In this document: in pieces, positions 1 through 7,795 of the stretch | Numbering within the stretch: the stretch's first letter is position 1 | How the letters are laid out: every line of letters starts with the position of its first letter | Program-made: the position numbers and the translations under genes | NCBI GenBank assembly: GCA_903904815.1 | Contig: CAIVDU010000095.1 | Location: 37,499 to 101,498, forward strand | Length of the DNA stretch: 64,000 nt | Direction of reading: 5' to 3' | Origin: an uncultured Armatimonadota bacterium | Lineage (GTDB): Bacteria > Armatimonadota > Fimbriimonadia > Fimbriimonadales > Fimbriimonadaceae | Notes under the pieces: model-generated | Database searches by the model: none | What the model saw: the letters and a program-made list of their open reading frames with translations, nothing else | Told to the model about the DNA's origin: nothing

Positions 1-151
1 CGCCAGGTCCTGGATAGAACTTGGTGCCGCACTGGCGCACGATGATCGAACCGGGCTGTACGAGCTCTCCGCCGTACTTCTTAACGCCACGAAACTTTGG
101 TTTTGAGTCGCGGCCGTTGCGCGACGATCCTTGACCTTTTTTATGTGCCAT
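1..151 (-). CDS. rpmA: 50S ribosomal protein L27, 5' part (runs off the window)
   Basis: The minus-strand reading from the ATG at 151 gives [20 protein letters not shown], followed by residues typical of L27 ([25 protein letters not shown]). L27 sits at the peptidyl-transferase centre of the 50S subunit. About 50 codons are visible and the C-terminus lies outside the window. The start is 3 nt downstream of the L21 stop codon, the usual rplU-rpmA order, so the two are almost certainly co-transcribed and may be translationally coupled. The N-terminus begins directly with the mature-type AHKK sequence, without the cleaved N-terminal extension seen in Firmicutes L27. Confidence 0.95.
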   Translation of the reverse strand, partial: MAHKKGQGSSRNGRDSKPKFRGVKKYGGELVQPGSIIVRQCGTKFYPGPG

Positions 152-154
152 TTA

Positions 155-472
155 TTAGCTTCCCTTCTCTACCGAGGTGACTCGGACATGGGTCATTTCC
201 TGTCGGTGGCCCCATCGCTTGCGCTCGTTCTTCTTGGCTTTGTAGTTGAACGCATTAATTTTCTTGGTTTTCGCTTGGCGAACGATTTCAGCCTTCACTG
301 AAGCTCCGGCAACAAATGGTGCTCCAACTGTGGTGCTGTCACCGTCTACTACAGCAAGGACTTCTGACAACTCCAGTGCTACGCCGGGTTCGCCCGAAAT
401 CTTGTCGACGATCAGGATGTCATCCTTCGCCGCCTTATACTGCTTTCCGCCGGTCTTCACAATCGCGTACAT
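155..472 (-). CDS. rplU: 50S ribosomal protein L21
   Basis: The 105-aa product starts MYAIVKTGGKQYK, the hallmark of L21, and contains the KINAFNYKAKKNERKRWGHR region that binds 23S rRNA. The ORF is open for 45 more codons upstream. The ATG at 472 is preferred because GGAG lies 6 nt upstream and because family members begin at MYAIV. It is followed 3 nt later by rpmA. The roughly 110 nt between this start and the upstream GGDEF gene would hold the promoter and leader. A TATCAT box on the minus strand near 507-512 is a possible -10. I did not recognise a leader motif that binds a ribosomal protein. Confidence 0.95.
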   Translation of the reverse strand: MYAIVKTGGKQYKAAKDDILIVDKISGEPGVALELSEVLAVVDGDSTTVGAPFVAGASVKAEIVRQAKTKKINAFNYKAKKNERKRWGHRQEMTHVRVTSVEKGS

Positions 473-582
473 AAAATTCTCCGCACCTCTCGGCGCAAGG
501 AGAGATGATACCTCATGAATTCGAAAAGAGTATCGTCTTCCAGCGTCTTTGGGGACTAGAACGATACCCGATTTGGCTGTTT

Positions 583-2502
583 TCACGCCGCGCGACCGTA
601 TTCCCAAATGAGGGATACGATCTCAGCATCAAATCGGCTGGGTTGTTCGGCTAGGGCGCGGCCTCCGTCGCCCTCAAGGGCTAGCAAGACCTCGACCACC
701 TTGGCCAAAAGTGGGATCCTCGAAACGTTACTGGGGTCGGCAAGGGCTCGCAGACTTGGCAAGAGCAGTCGCGCCTCTTCGGACGACTCCACGATATCGA
801 TTTCTTTTTGATCGCCTTTTTTCCAAGCTTCGAGATAGCTCGGGGTGACGATGAGAAGAGCCTGAAGAATCACGCGCTGACTCGATGAGAGGTGGAGACG
901 ATCGGCCAGCCACCCGACTTCATCGGCAAAGCGAGCAATTCTCTCGTCTGCGGCTGGCCGGGCTTCTGCCGGAATGAGGTCCCGAACGCTATCGAGAGAA
1001 AACGGTGGTTGAGGGGTATGGGAAGCGGCGGTTCCTCGGTAGCGAACGGCCCGATTTCTTCCAGACCTCTTAGCCTCGAACAATGCGAGATCGGCGGCCT
1101 TGAGAAGCGACGGTACATCGCTCGCGTTGTTTGGATACAAGGCGCACCCAAGACTGACGGTCAAGTGTCTTTCGCGTCCGCTTCGCGTGATAAACGGCAT
1201 GGCTTCTACCCGTGCTCGAATCCTCTCAGCCGCAGTCTCGATTCCGAGTTCACTACTACCGGGCATCACCACGGTGAACTCCTCCCCGCCATATCTCGCC
1301 CCTAAATCATAGCCGCGCAGGCAGCCTTTGATGGCTTCGGCGACTTGACGCAGTACGGCGTCTCCCGCGTCGTGTCCTTCCTCTTCGTTGAAGGAGCGGA
1401 AGTGGTCGACGTCGATCATGATCGCGCCGAGGCTTTGTCCCGTTCGCTCCGCTTCGGTTGTCCGTTGCTGGAGGAATTCCTGCAAGGCTCGGTGATTGGC
1501 AAGGCCGGTGAGAGGATCGTGGGAAGCGAGTCGCTCTAGGTTCTCGAACATCGCGGCGGAATTCAGAGCGAGTGCTAAATGCTCGGCTACGGTCTGATGC
1601 AGCTCGCCTCCATCGGCAAAATGAGGGTCCCCCTCCCTACCGACCATCTCAAGCACGCCGAGAAGACGGTCGGAAATCACGAGTGGGTGGACGGTGACGC
1701 CTCCGGGCTTCAGGTAGCAAAACTTTGCTTCAAGGTGGGTGGTCAGTACGTGCTCCACGACGTTCCCGACCGTGAATATCTGGCCTGAATCGGCCACGAG
1801 TTCGGCCGCGCACCCCGAACCGTCGGTCCCCCGAAGGCGATTGAGCGAGGTAGTCCCCATTCGATTGACACCCACGCTAGCCGCCAATCGGAGGCAGCCA
1901 TCTTCAGGCTCGACCATCCAGATGAGAACGGCAGCCAGTTCCATTGCGCTTGCGATTTCGTGAGCAGACGAGACACAGAGGTCGTCCATCGTCTGGTGCA
2001 TGGTCAGGGCCTTGCCTAGTCGCTTGAGGGCGCCGGCCATACGACCGCTCTTGCTGGCTAACTTACGAATCTGGCCTTCTTCTCGTGCGCTGGTGACGAG
2101 TAGGAATCGATCGTCCGGTGCGCCCGTGGCGTGGTGTCCGGCAAAGTACCGATTGCCCTCCAAGTACATCGCGCCTCCGGAGTGGCCCGGTTCTGGATCG
2201 AAGAGGGGTCCGATTGGGCTGTCGCTAATCGACGAGCCGACTCTCAGATAGTTAATTCGCTCGGCTAAACCCCAGCTTTGCCGAACGTATCCCACTGGAT
2301 CGATGACGGCTAAGCCGATTGAATCGGAGCCGAGCGCCGAAATGGGTCCAGGATGGGGTAGATCAAGGATAATGGTTCCACCATCGAAGGGAACATCGAC
2401 GAGAAATCCCGAACGACCGTCGACCGATCGATCGTCTACCGTTCGGATACCCACTTCTTTTAGAAGTTGGGCTAACCGTTCAAAGTTGGAGTCTTGAGCC
2501 AC
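583..2502 (-). CDS. GAF-GGDEF diguanylate cyclase
   Basis: 639-aa soluble protein. Residues about 1-150 form an N-terminal region I do not recognise. A GAF-like sensory domain covers about 160-318. A GGDEF domain covers about 328-490 with the active-site motif GGEEF at 405-409, so it should make cyclic-di-GMP from two GTP. An RxxD inhibitory site (R396-D399) lies exactly five residues before the GGEEF, so product inhibition is expected. The last 140 residues are helical and could be a degenerate HD-type domain, but no HD pair is visible. There is no membrane segment. The start is GTG at 2502 with a TACACT box ending 4 nt upstream and no Shine-Dalgarno. Cyclic-di-GMP commonly controls type IV pili, the dominant system of this window; that link is inference. 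Confidence 0.88.
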   Translation of the reverse strand: MAQDSNFERLAQLLKEVGIRTVDDRSVDGRSGFLVDVPFDGGTIILDLPHPGPISALGSDSIGLAVIDPVGYVRQSWGLAERINYLRVGSSISDSPIGPLFDPEPGHSGGAMYLEGNRYFAGHHATGAPDDRFLLVTSAREEGQIRKLASKSGRMAGALKRLGKALTMHQTMDDLCVSSAHEIASAMELAAVLIWMVEPEDGCLRLAASVGVNRMGTTSLNRLRGTDGSGCAAELVADSGQIFTVGNVVEHVLTTHLEAKFCYLKPGGVTVHPLVISDRLLGVLEMVGREGDPHFADGGELHQTVAEHLALALNSAAMFENLERLASHDPLTGLANHRALQEFLQQRTTEAERTGQSLGAIMIDVDHFRSFNEEEGHDAGDAVLRQVAEAIKGCLRGYDLGARYGGEEFTVVMPGSSELGIETAAERIRARVEAMPFITRSGRERHLTVSLGCALYPNNASDVPSLLKAADLALFEAKRSGRNRAVRYRGTAASHTPQPPFSLDSVRDLIPAEARPAADERIARFADEVGWLADRLHLSSSQRVILQALLIVTPSYLEAWKKGDQKEIDIVESSEEARLLLPSLRALADPSNVSRIPLLAKVVEVLLALEGDGGRALAEQPSRFDAEIVSLIWEYGRAA

Positions 2503-2506
2503 CTGT

Positions 2507-2512
2507 AGTGTA
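2507..2512 (-). promoter_or_regulatory. -10-like box (TACACT) 4 nt before a GTG start
   Basis: On the minus strand TACACT is followed by ACAG and the GTG of the GGDEF gene. No Shine-Dalgarno fits between them. It belongs to the recurring set of -10-like boxes abutting start codons in this window. Confidence 0.4.
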
Positions 2513-2595
2513 TTGTCGGCGAGTGATTCGGCGTACCCAACGGAAGAATCACCGTGTCGGTGCAGATTCTCTAGTCGTCTGGTTTTTTGAAAGTT

Positions 2596-4461
2596 ATGCG
2601 TTCAGTCCGCCCCTTACCGTTATCCTCACTTTTCTTGTGCATCGTTGCCGCTGGATGCGGCGGAGGAGGAGGGGGATCCTCGACTGTCTCTCTCGCAGTT
2701 ACGACCGACTGGACGTCGCGAGGGGCTTCTGGATTACCAACCGGAGCTTCGGAGCGAATCATCATTCACCCGCTGAGCACACCGACCACGGAGACCACGC
2801 GCGTGAATCTGGACGCGACGACCGGCACTCAATCCTCCAGCATCGCTCTAGCCCCCGGCAAGTACATCTATCACGTCGACCTCTTTTCCGGAGCAGGCGC
2901 CTCTGGTTCCATCACTGGCTCGCTTGATGCGGTGGTGGACACTTCCGTAACAAGTAGCGTGTCGGTGGCGATTGGAAAGCCGATTACGGGAATCACTCTC
3001 GGCCCCTCGGGCTACTCGGTCGCCATCGGCCAAACGGGAGCAATCTATGCGACTCCCACGACCGCAAGCGGCGCGTTCACATTTGCTGCTCCCAGCGATT
3101 TGACCTACGTGAGTTCCGACACCTCAAAGCTTACGGCGGCAGCCGACGGTGCAGACGGAAGTTCGTGCGATGTGACCGGTGTTCTGACAGGCACCGCGAC
3201 GGTTACGGCGAAGTCCACATCGACGAATGTCTCCAGCATTCCATTAAGCGTTTCCGTCGCAACATCATCTGGCGCGAAGAAGAAGTGGACGATCATGGTG
3301 TTCCTTAACGCAGCGAACAGCCTGACCGACTACGCGCTTCCGAACTACCTACAGATGCAGCAAGCGGTAAGTGGGACGGACGCGCAAATCGTGGTGGCCT
3401 TCAAGGAGGCGGTAATGGATCAGAAGTCCAGTGGACCGCTCGACTGGACATTCACCGGATCGGACGACACACGGTATTACCTAGTGCAACCTTCCACGGG
3501 CACAAGCATTGTTGGATCACCCCTCAAGGATCTGGGCGCCGGGGTCGACATGGGAAGCTACACGACTCTGGCCAACTTCATTGCGTACTGCAAGAAGAAC
3601 TACCCGGCCGACCGATACGTTCTCGACATGTGGGATCACGGACAGGGCTGGCAGTTAGCGGCCAAGAGGCCCACCTCCATCGTTCGAGGCGTGAGCTACG
3701 ACGACACCACGAGTCACCACATCGACACGTGGGATATGGACAAGGCTCTTTCGGGCGGAAACAACGTCGACATCCTCTCATATGACGCCTGTGATATGCA
3801 GTCGCTGGAGGCTGGGTACCAGGTTCGAAACTACGTCAACTTCCTCGTCGGAAGTGAGGACCTGACCCCCGGGAACGGATACGATTATTCGATCGCACTG
3901 CTTCCCTTCTTCAACAATGCCTCCGGGGACAGCGCGACATTGGCTCACGGTTTTGTGGATCAAATGGTTGACGACACCGGTCCGGGCAAGATCTATGCGG
4001 GTCAGGCGGTATGCCAGAGCGTGGTCGATGCCTCGAAGCTAACAGCGGCGGCAGCGGCGATTGATTCACTTGGGCAAGCCCTGCTGGCTAATAAGACGAC
4101 GATTGGCGCCATTTCAGACCATGCGCGCTCCTACGCGACCAAGTTCGACATCGACCACTACTATCATATGTATTACGATATGTACGGTCTCGCCGATATG
4201 CTTCAAAACACGTCGGGAGTTCCGACAAACGTGGCAACTGCGGCGGCTAGCGTGAAGTCGGCCCTCCAGGCAGCGGTCCTGTACAATCGGTTCGATACGC
4301 GGGACGCGGGTGCGAATGGTCTGACCATCGACTTTTCCGATTCGGCGACTTTCTTAAGCGCGATCCCCTCGACGGCGCCCACCCTGTCGGCTCAATACTC
4401 GAATCTTGCTTTCGCCAAGGACTACCCGAATTGGTACAACTGGCTGAAGGTGGCTCCGTAA
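2596..4461 (+). CDS. Exported C11 (clostripain) family cysteine peptidase lipoprotein
   Basis: 621-aa lipoprotein: a short basic N-terminus, a hydrophobic stretch and a lipobox VAAGC (lipidated Cys21) followed by six glycines. Residues about 135-220 look like an Ig-like (BIG2-type) domain. From about 230 to the end lies a C11 peptidase domain with the catalytic His in LDMWDHGQGW (H348) and the nucleophile Cys in SYDACDM (C399), matching the clostripain motifs. Family members cleave after basic residues, often after autoprocessing. The ATG at 2596 is used; the reading frame also allows a TTG nine bases earlier, which would put charged residues before the same signal. It is divergent from the GGDEF gene and ends at a hairpin terminator. 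The substrate is unknown. Confidence 0.85.
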   Translation: MRSVRPLPLSSLFLCIVAAGCGGGGGGSSTVSLAVTTDWTSRGASGLPTGASERIIIHPLSTPTTETTRVNLDATTGTQSSSIALAPGKYIYHVDLFSGAGASGSITGSLDAVVDTSVTSSVSVAIGKPITGITLGPSGYSVAIGQTGAIYATPTTASGAFTFAAPSDLTYVSSDTSKLTAAADGADGSSCDVTGVLTGTATVTAKSTSTNVSSIPLSVSVATSSGAKKKWTIMVFLNAANSLTDYALPNYLQMQQAVSGTDAQIVVAFKEAVMDQKSSGPLDWTFTGSDDTRYYLVQPSTGTSIVGSPLKDLGAGVDMGSYTTLANFIAYCKKNYPADRYVLDMWDHGQGWQLAAKRPTSIVRGVSYDDTTSHHIDTWDMDKALSGGNNVDILSYDACDMQSLEAGYQVRNYVNFLVGSEDLTPGNGYDYSIALLPFFNNASGDSATLAHGFVDQMVDDTGPGKIYAGQAVCQSVVDASKLTAAAAAIDSLGQALLANKTTIGAISDHARSYATKFDIDHYYHMYYDMYGLADMLQNTSGVPTNVATAAASVKSALQAAVLYNRFDTRDAGANGLTIDFSDSATFLSAIPSTAPTLSAQYSNLAFAKDYPNWYNWLKVAP

Positions 4462-4498
4462 GCCGCGAAGCGGAACGAGAGCGACCTTAAAATAGGAT

Positions 4499-4525
4499 GG
4501 CCCGCTGGCGAGGCGGGCCGTTTTG
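4499..4525 (+). terminator. Rho-independent terminator after the C11 peptidase gene
   Basis: GGCCCGC (4499-4505) pairs with GCGGGCC (4513-4519) around a 7-nt loop and is followed by GTTTT. It lies 38 nt after the stop codon. Confidence 0.75.
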
Positions 4526-4680
4526 CTGGAGGGAATGGATGGGAAGTTTTTGCTTCCGTCGCCCTTTGACTAGCGACATGAATAGCATTCCGTTGTTGCT
4601 GGACCGGGAAGCCTTGTTCTAGTACTAGTCCATCACAAAGCGAGGTGGATTACCAGCCCGCGCAAAGCGCGTCAGTAAGA

Positions 4681-4689
4681 TGCTATACT
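4681..4689 (+). promoter_or_regulatory. Extended -10 promoter of rpsR (TGCTATACT)
   Basis: TGC followed by TATACT is an extended -10 element. It lies 44 nt upstream of the rpsR start, giving a predicted leader of about 37 nt that contains the hairpin at 4702-4716. No good -35 is visible, which suits an extended -10 promoter. Confidence 0.5.
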
Positions 4690-4701
4690 TTTTAGTCTAA
4701 G

Positions 4702-4716
4702 CGGGCGTCGCGCCCG
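4702..4716 (+). promoter_or_regulatory. Leader hairpin upstream of rpsR
   Basis: CGGGCG, loop TCG, CGCCCG form a perfect 6-bp hairpin in the predicted 5' leader of rpsR. S6:S18 is known to bind leader hairpins of its own mRNA in other bacteria. Whether this hairpin is such a site is inference; I could not fit the published consensus with confidence. Confidence 0.35.
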
Positions 4717-4733
4717 ATGGAAAATTTATCCCA

Positions 4734-5168
4734 ATGAGCGAAGATACACCTAAGGCCAGCCGAGTGGATGCGAGCGCCGACAGAGCCCTTGCTCCTCGCG
4801 CCGACAAGGACGCCCCAGAAGGGGGTCCTCGCGCACGTGGCAAGCGCCGCCGCAAGGTTAGCTACCTAACCACTAACAAAATCGACCATGTTGACTACAA
4901 AGAGGTCAACATCCTCCGACGATTCCTGAACGATCGCGGCAAGATTATCCCCAGCCGACAGAGCGGAAACACCGCAAAGCAGCAGCGAATGATCTCCGAA
5001 GCGATCCACCGGGCACGTGAGATGGCTCTTCTTCCCTTCGTAGTAAGTGAGATGGGCACGGACCGACGTGAGTTCGGACCTCGACGCGAGCGCTATGGCG
5101 ATCGTGGACCGAGAAGAGGCGAGCAGGGCGGCGAATCGTCAGCTCCGCAGACAGCCGCATCAGAATAA
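4734..5168 (+). CDS. rpsR: 30S ribosomal protein S18 with N- and C-terminal extensions
   Basis: 144 aa against about 75 for the family. Residues 37-104 are the S18 core (RRKVSYLTTNKIDHVDYKEV, then RGKIIPSRQSGNTAKQQR, REMALLPFV). They are preceded by about 36 acidic/basic disordered residues and followed by about 40 Arg/Gly-rich residues. S18 binds S6 on the 30S platform. The gene stands alone, without the usual rpsF-ssb-rplI neighbours, with its own extended -10 promoter, leader hairpin and strong terminator. The extensions start at an ATG that follows the promoter, and no later start would be closer to family length, so they appear to be translated. Confidence 0.93.
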   Translation: MSEDTPKASRVDASADRALAPRADKDAPEGGPRARGKRRRKVSYLTTNKIDHVDYKEVNILRRFLNDRGKIIPSRQSGNTAKQQRMISEAIHRAREMALLPFVVSEMGTDRREFGPRRERYGDRGPRRGEQGGESSAPQTAASE

Positions 5169-5190
5169 AGTCTCCGACTTTAAGATTTAG

Positions 5191-5228
5191 AACCCCTGCT
5201 TCCTTTGGAAGCAGGGGTTCGTTTTTTT
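5191..5228 (+). terminator. Strong Rho-independent terminator after rpsR
   Basis: A perfect 13-bp stem (AACCCCTGCTTCC with its complement, loop TTT) is followed by CG and seven Ts. The T-run overlaps the TAA stop of the convergent kdsD gene at 5227-5229, so the two genes share their ends. Confidence 0.92.
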
Positions 5229-6189
5229 AGACGATGCCACTTTGGAGAAGGTCCTTCAGTTGAAGTAACCCGAGGAGTTTCTTTCCGTCGACCACGGGAA
5301 GTTCTCCGCCACGCTTCGGCAAGTGCTGAAACTGTTCGAGAGCCTCGACCGCGAAGAGTTCGGGCTCGATGGTGCTTGGCAGCGGGTTCATGATGGAATC
5401 GGCCCGTTCCTGCATGAGATGAGGCGAGGTCAAGAAGTGGCGACGGAGATCTCCGTCACTGATAAAGCCGAGCAGCGCCTGGTCTGACGAAACGATACAG
5501 GCCGCGCCAACCCCTGCGCTTGTGATCGAGCGCATGACTTCAATGACGGTTTCATCGGGTCTCACGACGGCGATAGACGCGAACGGGCGCATGACGTCGC
5601 GCACTCGAAGCGTGAGACGTTTGCCGAGCGTGCCGCTTGGATGGAACTTCGCAAAGTCTTCCTTTCCAAATCCACGCCGGTTCATTACGGCGATCGCAAG
5701 GGCATCGCTCAAGGCGAGCATGACGGTGGTGCTGGTGGTGGGGGCGAGATTATTGGGACAGGCCTCCGCCGTCACGTGGGTATCGAGCACGAGATCGGCC
5801 AACCGCGACGCACTTGATTCAGGTCTTCCGGTGACCACGATGGTCTTGGCCCCTTGCGCACGCATGGGCGCAAAGAGCTTTACCAGTTCATCCGTCTCGC
5901 CGCTGTGGGTATAGAGAAGCACCACATCGTTCTGGGTGACCATTCCAAGGTCCCCATGGACCGCTTCGGCGGCATGAAGAAACAGACTTGGCGTTCCGGT
6001 ACTGCTAAAAGTTCCGGCCGTCTTGCGAGCGATGTGGCCGGACTTGCCGATGCCGCATGTAATGACTCTCCCGCCGCAATCGTGGATCCACTCGATCGCA
6101 GTCAGGAACTCTTCCGAAAGCGACTCCGCACAGGCGGCGATCGCGGCGGCCTCCTGGAGAAGCACCTGTTTCCCAATGTTGATGCTCAT
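5227..6189 (-). CDS. kdsD: Arabinose-5-phosphate isomerase (KpsF/GutQ family)
   Basis: 320 aa, the family length. It has an N-terminal SIS sugar-isomerase domain (about 30-175, with GIGKSGHIARKTAGTFSSTG and TSTTVMLALSDALA) and a C-terminal pair of CBS domains (about 200-320). It converts ribulose-5-phosphate to arabinose-5-phosphate, the first step to Kdo of lipopolysaccharide. The ATG at 6189 is chosen because AGGAGGAAAGAG lies directly upstream; a longer open frame exists. The start overlaps the arginase stop as ATGA, so the two are co-transcribed. Other Kdo genes are not in the window. Its presence supports a Kdo-containing outer membrane. Confidence 0.9.
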   Translation of the reverse strand: MSINIGKQVLLQEAAAIAACAESLSEEFLTAIEWIHDCGGRVITCGIGKSGHIARKTAGTFSSTGTPSLFLHAAEAVHGDLGMVTQNDVVLLYTHSGETDELVKLFAPMRAQGAKTIVVTGRPESSASRLADLVLDTHVTAEACPNNLAPTTSTTVMLALSDALAIAVMNRRGFGKEDFAKFHPSGTLGKRLTLRVRDVMRPFASIAVVRPDETVIEVMRSITSAGVGAACIVSSDQALLGFISDGDLRRHFLTSPHLMQERADSIMNPLPSTIEPELFAVEALEQFQHLPKRGGELPVVDGKKLLGLLQLKDLLQSGIV

Positions 6190-7124
6190 CTCTTTCCTCC
6201 TAGGATGGTCTTCCCAAACAGGGATGCGACCCACTCTGTGGCCACCCTCGCAGTTTGATTCATCGTGTCGTAAAGGGGGTTTACCTCGACCACGTCTAGA
6301 CCGGCCAGACGATACGGACAACTGGGGGCGTCTAGATGCTCGCGAAGTATTTCGGCGAACAAGTGGGCTTCCCGGTAGGTCAATCCCCCTCGTACAGCCG
6401 TACCGGTTCCTGGGGCAAAGACAGGATCGAGAACGTCGACGTCAAAGGAGATCCAGAGATGAGTGACTGCGGTCTCCTTCAACCAACGGTCGATTTCGGT
6501 GGCCGTTTGCTCAACTCCGCGGCGATCGATGTCATGCATCGAAATGGGAAGGCCATTGAGTCGCGGCCGTTCAGTGGCGTCAACATCGCGCAAGCCATAC
6601 CATGCGATACGCTCAGTTTCGACTTGAGCGGGTCCTAGCGCTTGAAGCCAAGACAACCACTGCGTGTGGCTGATGCCTTTGACCCCGCTGGGGAGCCCAG
6701 ACAGTGCGGCGACGGGCATCCCGTGCACATTCCCAGTTTCAGAGGAACCTGGCGTGTTGATGTCCGCGTGAGCATCGATCCAAAGCAGGCCGAGGCGGTC
6801 AACGTATCGGTTTGCGGCGGCGCTGACACTTGCGGCGGCCAGCGTGTGGTCGCCACCAAGCACTAGGGGAATCGATCCTCGCTCTAGAGCGTCTGAAACC
6901 GCTTGTTTCAACAGGACGGCGCATCCGAGCATCGAATCAAAATTCTTTAGCCCTTTGGGGTCTGAAGGGCCCAGGTCCGCAGGAACGTCTCCCGCATCGC
7001 AGACTTCATATCCCAAGGCCTCCAACTCTTCATTGAGTTCGGCTAATCGGATCGCAGGGGGTCCCAGTCGACTCCCGACCCTTTTGCCGCATCCGTCGAA
7101 CGGCGCGCCGATGATCTCGATCAC
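6186..7124 (-). CDS. rocF: Arginase
   Basis: 312-aa ureohydrolase with the binuclear manganese ligands in order: H93 in GGDHTL, D117/H119/D121 in DAHADIN, and D228/D230 in SFDVDVLDP. These and the length match arginase (L-arginine to ornithine plus urea) better than agmatinase, mainly through the DINTPxSSxTGNVHGMP loop. It starts at GTG (7124) with TAGACT ending 6 nt upstream and no Shine-Dalgarno. It overlaps kdsD by ATGA. It is divergent from pdxT across 53 nt, so the two promoters are back to back. Confidence 0.9.
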   Translation of the reverse strand: MIEIIGAPFDGCGKRVGSRLGPPAIRLAELNEELEALGYEVCDAGDVPADLGPSDPKGLKNFDSMLGCAVLLKQAVSDALERGSIPLVLGGDHTLAAASVSAAANRYVDRLGLLWIDAHADINTPGSSETGNVHGMPVAALSGLPSGVKGISHTQWLSWLQALGPAQVETERIAWYGLRDVDATERPRLNGLPISMHDIDRRGVEQTATEIDRWLKETAVTHLWISFDVDVLDPVFAPGTGTAVRGGLTYREAHLFAEILREHLDAPSCPYRLAGLDVVEVNPLYDTMNQTARVATEWVASLFGKTILGGKR

Positions 7125-7130
7125 AGGGTA

Positions 7131-7136
7131 AGTCTA
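7131..7136 (-). promoter_or_regulatory. -10-like box (TAGACT) 6 nt before the arginase GTG
   Basis: On the minus strand TAGACT is followed by TACCCT and the GTG start. The same TAGTAGACT string precedes the GH20 gene at 57571-57579 with identical 6-nt spacing. This suggests a leaderless transcript. Confidence 0.5.
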
Positions 7137-7164
7137 CTAGCCACGCCCGACCTCGTGCGGCAAG

Positions 7165-7170
7165 TAAACT
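7165..7170 (+). promoter_or_regulatory. -10-like box (TAAACT) 7 nt before pdxT
   Basis: TAAACT, then TTGAGGC, then the ATG of pdxT. If it is the -10, transcription would start at or next to the A of ATG. The GAGG in the gap could instead be a Shine-Dalgarno of a longer transcript, so this case is less clear than the others. Confidence 0.4.
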
Positions 7171-7177
7171 TTGAGGC

Positions 7178-7747
7178 ATGACTGTCGGTGTCGTCGCCAT
7201 CCAGGGAGACTTCGAAAAGCACGTGAATTCCCTTCTTCGACTGAGCAAAGCAGGACTCGAGACGAAGGAGATTCGGTGTGCGGAGGACTTGGAGAACGTT
7301 GATCGGGTGATCATTCCGGGCGGCGAGAGCACCACCGTTGGACTTCTGATGAGGCGATTTGGCCTCGGCCCTGCGCTTATCGAGAGGGCGAAATCGGGCA
7401 TGCATATATGGGGAACGTGCATGGGCATGATCCTTATGGCTCGAGAGATTGAGGAACGCCCTGATCAATACTCGCTCGGAATACTCGATGTCGCCGTCCG
7501 CCGGAACGCTTTTGGGACGCAGGTTCACAGTTTCGAAGACTCGGTTGCGGTTTCCGGTCTCAGTGAGCCGATCGAGGGAGTGTTTATTCGAGCACCCATC
7601 GTGAGCCGAATGGGTGAAGGCGTTCAAGTCATCGCACAATACGAAGGCAAGATCGTTGGCGTCCGGCAAGGAAACCTTATTGGTACGTCATTCCACCCCG
7701 AACTTACTCTGGACACCCGAATGCATGAATGGTTTCTTGAGCTGTAG
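7178..7747 (+). CDS. pdxT: Pyridoxal 5'-phosphate synthase glutaminase subunit
   Basis: 189 aa, a class-I glutamine amidotransferase. It has the PGGES oxyanion region, nucleophile C81 (in WGTCMGMI; most homologues have an Ala after the Cys), and the His-Glu pair H173/E175 in SFHPEL. The RRNAFG motif is PdxT-specific. It supplies ammonia to PdxS for vitamin B6 synthesis. pdxS is not adjacent, unlike in most genomes where pdxS-pdxT form an operon. It is divergent from arginase and convergent with the next gene. I see no clear terminator in the 48-nt gap after it, only an imperfect GTCCC...GGGAC hairpin. Confidence 0.93.
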   Translation: MTVGVVAIQGDFEKHVNSLLRLSKAGLETKEIRCAEDLENVDRVIIPGGESTTVGLLMRRFGLGPALIERAKSGMHIWGTCMGMILMAREIEERPDQYSLGILDVAVRRNAFGTQVHSFEDSVAVSGLSEPIEGVFIRAPIVSRMGEGVQVIAQYEGKIVGVRQGNLIGTSFHPELTLDTRMHEWFLEL

Positions 7748-7795
7748 GGGGTTGCCTTTGCGTCCCGGCGAAGAATCTCCGCAGGGACACTTAAA

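Noticed and set aside
155..607. Longer L21 start with 45 extra N-terminal residues
   Set aside because: The family begins at MYAIVKTGGKQ; GGAG lies six nt before that ATG, and the upstream part has no homology sense.
5227..6321. 364-aa version of KdsD
   Set aside because: The N-terminal 44 residues overlap arginase in another frame; a strong Shine-Dalgarno precedes the ATG at 6189.
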